Shown here in pieces: positions 12,231-16,874 of a DNA stretch of 16,874 nt. Source of the stretch: an uncultured Pseudomonadota bacterium. Lineage in GTDB: Bacteria; Pseudomonadota; Gammaproteobacteria; Burkholderiales; SG8-39. The notes below the pieces were generated by a model, which had not been told where the DNA came from, searched no databases, and was given only the letters and a program-made list of their open reading frames with translations. Location of the stretch: the NCBI GenBank assembly GCA_903909415.1, contig CAIVVS010000122.1:1-16874 (forward strand), read 5' to 3'. The position numbers and the translations under genes are program-made. Each line of letters opens with the position of its first letter. The first letter of the stretch is position 1.

Positions 12231-13318
12231 GGCTGGCGCTTCGCGGGCGTCTTGGAGCGCGCCCTGGATTCCGTGTCGCCCCGCGCGCCCGAGCGGGCCC
12301 GCGGATGGGCCGCGTCGTAGACCTTGGCCAGATGCTGGAAGTCCAGGCTCGTATAGACCTGCGTCGTCGCGATGCTGGCGTGGCCGAGCATTTCCTGCAC
12401 CGCGCGCAGGTCCCCCGAGGACTGCAGCACGTGGCTGGCGAAGGAGTGGCGCAGCACGTGCGGGTGCACGTCGGCGGCGACGCCGGCCTTGCGCGCCCAG
12501 CGCTTCAGGCGCAGCTGCACCACGCGCGGCGACACGCGCAGGCCGCGCTCGCCGACGAACAGCGCGGGCTCGTCCGGCGCGGCATGCGACGAGCGCACCG
12601 CCAGCCAGGCCTCGAGCGACTCCAGCGCGCGCGCGCCGACCGGCACGCGCCGCGTCTTGGAGCCCTTGCCGAGCACGGTGACCTCGTGCTCGCCGCGCAT
12701 CTCGCGCGCCCCGGCCAGGTCCAGCCCGACCAGCTCGGCCAGGCGCAGGCCGGAGGAATACAGCAGCTCGAACATGGCGCGGTCGCGCGTTTCGAGGTCA
12801 TCCTCCGGCTTCAGGTCGAGCAGCCGCGCCGCGAGGTCGGGCGACAGCGCCTTGGGCAGGGACTTCGGACTGCGCGGCGCGCGCACGCCGGCCGCGGGAT
12901 TGGCGGTGACCTGGCCCCCGTCCGCGGCTTCCGCGGCGGTGCCCGCAACCAGGCCCGCCACGACATCGCGCCGCCCCAGCCAGCGGAACAGGCCGCGCCA
13001 TGCAGACAACATGCGCGCCACCGACTTGCCCGACAGCCCGCGGCCGTGCGCCTGCGCGGCGGCGCGGCGGATCAGCGGCGTGCCGACCTGGTCCAGCGGC
13101 AGCTCGCCGATGGACGCCAGCAGGACGTGCAGGTCGCGCCGGTAAGCATCGACGGTATGCGCCGACAGGCGACGCTCGCCTCCCAGCGACGCGAGGTAGG
13201 CGTTGACCAGCGCGAGGCGCGGGTCGGTGTGGTCCGACCTGGATTCCGCGACCGGGCCCGCCTTGCGGGCCGCGATCGATCCCACGACCGGGCCCGCCTT
13301 GCGGGCCGCGGTGGTCAC
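12227..13318 (-). CDS. xerC: Tyrosine recombinase XerC
   Basis: A 363-residue site-specific recombinase for chromosome dimer resolution at dif with XerD. The N-terminal SAM-like domain begins near ALVNAYLASLGGERRLSAHT. All catalytic residues are present: Arg192 in SSGLRLAEL, a Lys in GKGSKTRR (217-223), His287 and Arg290 in HVLRHS, His313 in LGHASI and the nucleophile Tyr322 in TTQVYTSLD. It is longer than the usual ~300 residues through an N-terminal addition containing AARKAGPV twice, an Ala/Gly-rich insertion before ANPAAGVRAP and a basic tail. The GTG start at 13318 overlaps the DUF484 stop in GTGA; a GTG at codon 12 is an alternative. XerC rather than XerD is supported by the dapF-DUF484-xerC order, which is widely conserved. 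Confidence 0.93.
   Translation of the reverse strand: MTTAARKAGPVVGSIAARKAGPVAESRSDHTDPRLALVNAYLASLGGERRLSAHTVDAYRRDLHVLLASIGELPLDQVGTPLIRRAAAQAHGRGLSGKSVARMLSAWRGLFRWLGRRDVVAGLVAGTAAEAADGGQVTANPAAGVRAPRSPKSLPKALSPDLAARLLDLKPEDDLETRDRAMFELLYSSGLRLAELVGLDLAGAREMRGEHEVTVLGKGSKTRRVPVGARALESLEAWLAVRSSHAAPDEPALFVGERGLRVSPRVVQLRLKRWARKAGVAADVHPHVLRHSFASHVLQSSGDLRAVQEMLGHASIATTQVYTSLDFQHLAKVYDAAHPRARSGARGDTESRARSKTPAKRQP
13249..13310. repeat. Two copies of a 26-bp hairpin-forming direct repeat in the xerC start
   Basis: Identical 26-base copies occupy 13249-13274 and 13285-13310, offset by 36 bases and therefore in frame. Each contains the inverted repeat GGCCCGC-CTT-GCGGGCC, so each can fold as a 7-base stem with a 3-base loop. 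They begin eight bases inside the xerC GTG start and encode AARKAGPV twice. I found no third copy in the window. Confidence 0.85.
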
Positions 13319-14046
13319 GGCGCGATCCGGACCAGCGAGGCGCTGACCAGTTCGCCGATGCGCTCGAGGAACAGCGTGCCCATGTCCGGATAGAACCGCA
13401 GCACGTCCTCGCTGCCCAGCGCCAGCATGCCGGCGCAGGGCGCGGCGGGATCGGGGGCGCTGCCGGGATCGGAGCCGCGCAGGTCGCGCAGCGCCATGAA
13501 AGCCACCGAGCGCACGTGCGATGCCGCCGGGCCGAACCAGGACGCGACCTCCGGCTGGCCGCTGGGGCCGCAGAACGGCTGCGCCAGTGCGGCCGCGTAC
13601 TCGCGCACCGCATCGCCCACCGGGCGCAGGCACTCGACCACCGCGCCCCCGGCCTCGCCCGCCGCGCCACCCAAGGCGTCCCCGCCGCGCTGGCTGAACC
13701 CGCCCCAGAGGCGCAACGCCACGTGCGGCACGGCGAAGTCCTGCTGCAGGTGGTTGTGCAGGGCCGCGTCCAGCGTGGCCAGGTCGCGCGCCGACGTCAG
13801 CCCGAGCGACAGCCGGTGCATGCGCGCGCCGATGGCATCGTTTTCCTCGCCGATCTGGATCAGTTCGCCCAGGCGCGATTCCAGCACCTTGTTGCGCTCG
13901 CGCAGCTGGAGCATCTGCCGGTCCGACAGCGAAATGGCGCGGCCATCGTGGGGATGCGGCACCGTGATGTCGGCCAGCAGTTGCGTGTGCTGCTCGAAGA
14001 ATCCCGGGTTGCCCCGGAGGTAGGTTGCGACGTCGTCGGCGTCCAT
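13315..14046 (-). CDS. DUF484 family (GAF-like) protein
   Basis: A 243-residue cytoplasmic protein of the DUF484 family. It opens with the family N-terminus DDVATYLRGNPGFFEQHTQLL, then a coiled-coil-like stretch (LSDRQMLQLRERNKVLESRLGELI), then a GAF-like domain containing VPHVALRLWG, VRSVAFMALRD and AGMLALGSEDVLRFYPDMGTLFLERIGELV. The start at 14046 overlaps the dapF stop by one base (TGATG) and its own stop overlaps xerC, giving dapF-DUF484-xerC, an order shared with gammaproteobacteria such as E. coli (yigA). A longer frame to 14250 lies inside dapF and is not used. The family has no firm biochemical function; a link to XerC is known only from gene order. Confidence 0.9.
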   Translation of the reverse strand: MDADDVATYLRGNPGFFEQHTQLLADITVPHPHDGRAISLSDRQMLQLRERNKVLESRLGELIQIGEENDAIGARMHRLSLGLTSARDLATLDAALHNHLQQDFAVPHVALRLWGGFSQRGGDALGGAAGEAGGAVVECLRPVGDAVREYAAALAQPFCGPSGQPEVASWFGPAASHVRSVAFMALRDLRGSDPGSAPDPAAPCAGMLALGSEDVLRFYPDMGTLFLERIGELVSASLVRIAP

Positions 14047-14927
14047 CAGATTTCCAGCTCTCCCTCGAAGACCGTCACTGCCGGCCCGGTCATGAACACC
14101 GCCTGTCCCAGCTTCGGCCCCAGCTTCGCATTGTCGTTGCCGGGCCAGCGTATCGTCAATTCGCCGCCGCGCGTCTGCACCCGCACCGTGTCGTCCAGCA
14201 GGCCGCGGCGTATGCCGGCGACCACCGCGGCGCAGGCGCCGGTGCCGCACGCGAGCGTCTCGCCCGCGCCGCGTTCATGGACGCGCAGCCGGATGCGGCC
14301 GCGGTCCAGCACCTGCATGAAGCCGGCGTTCACCCTGTTCGGGAAGCGGACATGGGATTCGATCAACGGGCCCTGCCCGGCCACCGGCGCGGTGTCCACG
14401 TCCTCCACCACCTGAACCGCGTGCGGGTTGCCCATGGACAGCGCGGTGACCTGGACCGTCAGCCGCGCGTTGCCCATGGCCAGCTCCAGCGGCTGCACCA
14501 GCGCGTCGCTGTCGGTGATGAAGGGGATGCGCGCGGCCTCGAACACCGGCGCGCCCATGTCCACCGTCACCTCGCCGTCGTCCTCCAGCCGCGGCGCGAT
14601 CACGCCCGAGGCGGTGAGCACGCGGATCTCGCGCGCGGTCGACAGGCCCTTGTCGTTGACGAAGCGCGCGAAGCAGCGCGCGCCGTTGCCGCACTGCTCG
14701 ACCTCGCCGCCATCCGAGTTCCAGATGCGGTAGCGGAAGTCGGCCTGGCCCGCGAGCCCACCCGCGAGCGGTTCGACCAGCAGGATCTGGTCGCAGCCGA
14801 CGCCGAAGTGCCGGTCGGCGATGCGGCGCGCGCGCTCCGGGGTCATGTCCACCGACTGGCGCACGCCGTCCAGCACGACGAAGTCGTTGCCCAGTCCCTG
14901 CATCTTGGAAAACCGCAGCTTGCCCAT
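14046..14927 (-). CDS. dapF: Diaminopimelate epimerase
   Basis: A 293-residue cofactor-independent epimerase converting LL- to meso-diaminopimelate for lysine and peptidoglycan synthesis in the cytoplasm. The N-terminus [18 protein letters not shown] is diagnostic. The two catalytic cysteines are Cys79 in [13 protein letters not shown] and Cys227 in [16 protein letters not shown] is also present. The start at 14927 gives the usual N-terminus and has GGAGA five bases upstream; a longer frame to 14966 would overlap the upstream gene. It lies 20 bases after the CoA-binding gene and overlaps DUF484 by one base, so it is part of the packed operon. Confidence 0.97.
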   Translation of the reverse strand: MGKLRFSKMQGLGNDFVVLDGVRQSVDMTPERARRIADRHFGVGCDQILLVEPLAGGLAGQADFRYRIWNSDGGEVEQCGNGARCFARFVNDKGLSTAREIRVLTASGVIAPRLEDDGEVTVDMGAPVFEAARIPFITDSDALVQPLELAMGNARLTVQVTALSMGNPHAVQVVEDVDTAPVAGQGPLIESHVRFPNRVNAGFMQVLDRGRIRLRVHERGAGETLACGTGACAAVVAGIRRGLLDDTVRVQTRGGELTIRWPGNDNAKLGPKLGQAVFMTGPAVTVFEGELEI

Positions 14928-14947
14928 CTTCGTCTCCGGCCCCTGCC

Positions 14948-15412
14948 TCACACCTTGGAATCGCAAAAGCGCGTGTAGTCACGCATGATGCAGCGGTCCA
15001 TCACCACCAGCATGCCGGCGGCCTGGGCGCGCAGCGCCGAGGCCTCGTCCACCACGCCGTCCTGCAGCCAGATCGCCTTCAGGCCGAGCGCGAGGCATTC
15101 GTCGACCAGGCCCGGCACGTGTTCGGGGGCGCGGAACACGTTGACCAGGTCGATGGGCGCGTCCGGTCCCAGCCCGGCGACGGCTGCGGCGAGGTCCGGG
15201 TATGCGGTCTCGTTCAGGCCTTCCTTCAGCTTGGGCCGCACCGGCACGACGCGCATGCCCATCCGCTGCAGCTGGCGCGCGATGTTGTGGCTGGCGCGCT
15301 GCGGCTTGGGCGAGAAGCCGACCACGGCGACGGTGCGCGCGGAAGACAACAGCGCGCGGATCGCGTCGGGCGCCGGGTTGCTGAACTTGCCGTCCATGCC
15401 GGTCGCGTTCAT
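14948..15412 (-). CDS. CoA-binding (Rossmann) domain protein
   Basis: A 154-residue protein that is essentially one CoA_binding_2 Rossmann domain. The nucleotide-binding start is [20 protein letters not shown] (about 31-50), followed by [15 protein letters not shown], then [20 protein letters not shown] and [13 protein letters not shown], which match the E. coli YccU-type proteins. It lacks the ligase and acetyltransferase domains of larger acyl-CoA synthetases. The start at 15412 overlaps the acyltransferase stop in ATGA; a Met five codons in is possible. Members bind CoA in structures, but no reaction is established. Its place between lipid acyltransferases and dapF hints at acyl-CoA sensing, which is speculative. 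Confidence 0.88.
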   Translation of the reverse strand: MNATGMDGKFSNPAPDAIRALLSSARTVAVVGFSPKPQRASHNIARQLQRMGMRVVPVRPKLKEGLNETAYPDLAAAVAGLGPDAPIDLVNVFRAPEHVPGLVDECLALGLKAIWLQDGVVDEASALRAQAAGMLVVMDRCIMRDYTRFCDSKV

Positions 15413-16302
15413 GGATAGAACGCCGGCTCGCCCTCGGGACGGGTCTTGAAGCGCTTGTGGGTCCACAGGTACTGCGCCGGCTGGGCCAGCACCTGTTCCT
15501 CGATCCACGCGTTCATGCGCCGGGTGTCGGACTCGACGTCCTCGCCGGGGTAGTCGGCGAGCGCGGGCAGCAGGCGCACCTCGTAGGCCGCGCCGTCCGC
15601 CCCCGGGCGGTCCAGCAGCGTGGCCACGCAGGGCACGACGGTGGCGCGGGACAGCCGCGCCAGTCGCGACAGGCCGGTGATGGTGGCGGCCGGCACCCCG
15701 AAGAAGGGCACGAAGATCGCGTCGCGCGGGCCATAGTCCATGTCCGGAAGATAGTAGCAGGCGTACCCGTCGCGCATCGCGCGCAGCAGCGGGCGCACGC
15801 CGTCCTGGCGCGACAGCGGTACGGAATTGCCCAGGCGCGCGCGCATGGACAGCAGGAAGTCGTTGACCGGCCCCTGCTTCTGCATGGAATACAGCCCGGT
15901 GAGCGGCACGTCCGCGAGCAGGCGCGTCACCGCCGCATCCAGCCCGACGAAATGCGGCACCAGCAGGATCACCGGACCGCGCGCGGCCGCCTGGCGCACG
16001 TGCTCCAGGCCGAGCACCCGCACGAAGGACACCACCCGGTCGCGCGAACTCCAGCGCAGCACGCCACGGTCGAGCAGGCTGCGCGCCAGCGCGCGGAAGT
16101 GCGCGCGCGCGATCGAGCGGTGCCACATCGGCGTGCGTCCCGGAAAGCAGCGCGCGAGGTTCGTGAGGCACACCTGGCGGCGCGAGCCGGCCAGCGCATA
16201 CAGCACCGATCCCAGCAGCTCGCCCAGCGCGGCGACCACCGGTACCGGCAGCAGGTGCACCAGCCACAGCAGGCCGAGGACGACGCGCGCGCCCAGGTGC
16301 AT
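15409..16302 (-). CDS. Lysophospholipid/lipid A acyltransferase, LpxL (HtrB) family
   Basis: A 297-residue inner-membrane acyltransferase that by family adds a secondary acyl chain to lipid A, or acts on a related lipid. It has an N-terminal membrane helix (VVLGLLWLVHLLPVPVVAAL), the CLTNLARCFPG motif, the catalytic HX4D at His117-Asp122 (VPHFVGLD), MQKQGPVNDFLLSMRAR, and the C-terminal AQYLWTHKRFKTRPEG typical of LpxL/LpxM proteins. The start at 16302 is two bases after the stop of a second family member, and its end overlaps the CoA-binding gene. Two tandem acyltransferases upstream of dapF are known in Bordetella (lpxL1/lpxL2), as I recall. Which acyl position each copy serves cannot be told from sequence, so no symbol is given. 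Confidence 0.92.
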   Translation of the reverse strand: MHLGARVVLGLLWLVHLLPVPVVAALGELLGSVLYALAGSRRQVCLTNLARCFPGRTPMWHRSIARAHFRALARSLLDRGVLRWSSRDRVVSFVRVLGLEHVRQAAARGPVILLVPHFVGLDAAVTRLLADVPLTGLYSMQKQGPVNDFLLSMRARLGNSVPLSRQDGVRPLLRAMRDGYACYYLPDMDYGPRDAIFVPFFGVPAATITGLSRLARLSRATVVPCVATLLDRPGADGAAYEVRLLPALADYPGEDVESDTRRMNAWIEEQVLAQPAQYLWTHKRFKTRPEGEPAFYP

Positions 16303-16304
16303 GT

Positions 16305-16874
16305 TCAGGTCCCGTCCTGCGCCGCGGGCGCCTGCGCGCCGGCCGGCACCTTGTAACGGTTGTAGCCCCACAGGTACTGCCCGGGGCACTGGCGCACCAG
16401 CGACTCCAGCGCCCGGTTGGTGTGGCGCGCGGCGGACTCGCCCGGCTCGCGCGCGGGCATCTCGGCGACGTGGATGCGAAAACCGGCGGCGCGCGGCAGG
16501 CGCTCGCCCCAGGCCAGCAGGACGGCGGCGCCGGTGGCCTCGGCCAGCCGCTGCACCAGCGTCATGGTGTATGCGGGCCGGCCGAAGAACGGCGCCCACT
16601 CGCCTTCGCCGCGTCCGGGCACCTGGTCCGGCAGCATGCCCACGGCCTCGCCCGCGCGCAGCGCGCGGTGCAGGGCGCGCATGCCGCGCAGGTCGGGCGT
16701 GGCCATCTTCAGCCGTGCCTTGGCGCGCCCGCCGCGCACCAGCGCGTCCAGCCCGCCTTTCTTGGGCGGCGCGAACAAGACCGTCATCGGCCCGACGCGG
16801 TGGGCGTACCACTGCGCGGTGATCTCGAAGCAGCCCAGGTGCGGGGTGACGAAGATCACGCCGCGGCCCGCCGC
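16305..16874 (-). CDS. Second LpxL-family acyltransferase (5' end beyond window)
   Basis: The C-terminal 189 codons of another lipid A-type acyltransferase; the gene enters from the right edge, so its N-terminal anchor is missing. The catalytic motif is HLGCFE, an HX4E instead of the HX4D of the neighbouring copy, in the context VIFVTPHLGCFEITAQWYAH. Then come LFAPPKKGGLDALVRGGRAK, GMLPDQVPGRGEGEWAPFFG and the terminal GQYLWGYNRYKVP, all typical of LpxL/HtrB. A GTG within VIFVTPH could pass for a start but is internal to the conserved core. It ends two bases before the next acyltransferase, so the two are coexpressed. The Glu/Asp difference and low similarity suggest distinct substrates rather than recent duplication. 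Confidence 0.92.
   Translation of the reverse strand, partial: AAGRGVIFVTPHLGCFEITAQWYAHRVGPMTVLFAPPKKGGLDALVRGGRAKARLKMATPDLRGMRALHRALRAGEAVGMLPDQVPGRGEGEWAPFFGRPAYTMTLVQRLAEATGAAVLLAWGERLPRAAGFRIHVAEMPAREPGESAARHTNRALESLVRQCPGQYLWGYNRYKVPAGAQAPAAQDGT

Noticed and set aside
11247..12320. A 357-codon plus-strand open frame opposite the chromate pair
   Set aside because: His/Arg-rich shadow of two membrane protein genes; no start signal or family match.

Overview
This GC-rich window reads as chromosome from a betaproteobacterium, most likely Burkholderiales. The grounds are the housekeeping order hslU-hslV, dksA-cobW, rlmI, xerC-DUF484-dapF and tandem lipid A acyltransferases, the basic-tailed DksA, and the base composition. 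No rRNA, tRNA, CRISPR array, insertion sequence or phage gene is visible. Every gene except one is on the minus strand.

Region 1 (1-980): hslV and the 5' end of hslU, the ATP-dependent HslVU protease. A near-consensus heat-shock (sigma-32) promoter lies just upstream of hslV.

Region 2 (1045-8683): nine minus-strand genes that together read as a zinc-limitation island. In transcription order they are a Zur-type Fur-family regulator, a CobW/COG0523 GTPase, a DksA variant that has lost three of its four zinc-finger cysteines, an ABC ATPase with a MacB/FtsX-type permease, three small exported proteins (four-Cys, DUF3299, His-containing) and a ZnuD-like TonB-dependent receptor. The likely logic is sensing (Zur), outer-membrane uptake (ZnuD), periplasmic handling and an envelope ABC machine, cytoplasmic zinc allocation (CobW), and zinc sparing of transcription control (DksA). 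No ZnuABC importer is in the window. A degenerate inverted-repeat motif is shared by the zur upstream region and the head of the small-protein/znuD group and could be the operator. Zinc specificity is inferred from families and context, not shown.

Region 3 (8684-9678): a 305-base gap and the only plus-strand gene, a secreted FecR-domain protein with a possible Tat signal, a CxC pair and an HHHxH cluster. Two strong back-to-back hairpins (9683-9751) separate it from the convergent rlmI.

Region 4 (9734-16874): a tightly packed minus-strand run with mostly overlapping genes: two lipid A/lysophospholipid acyltransferases (the first cut by the window edge), a CoA-binding protein, dapF, a DUF484 protein, xerC, a split pair of chromate-transporter halves, and rlmI. 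It mixes envelope lipid synthesis, lysine/peptidoglycan precursor supply, chromosome dimer resolution and rRNA modification. The xerC start region carries two copies of a 26-bp hairpin-forming repeat.
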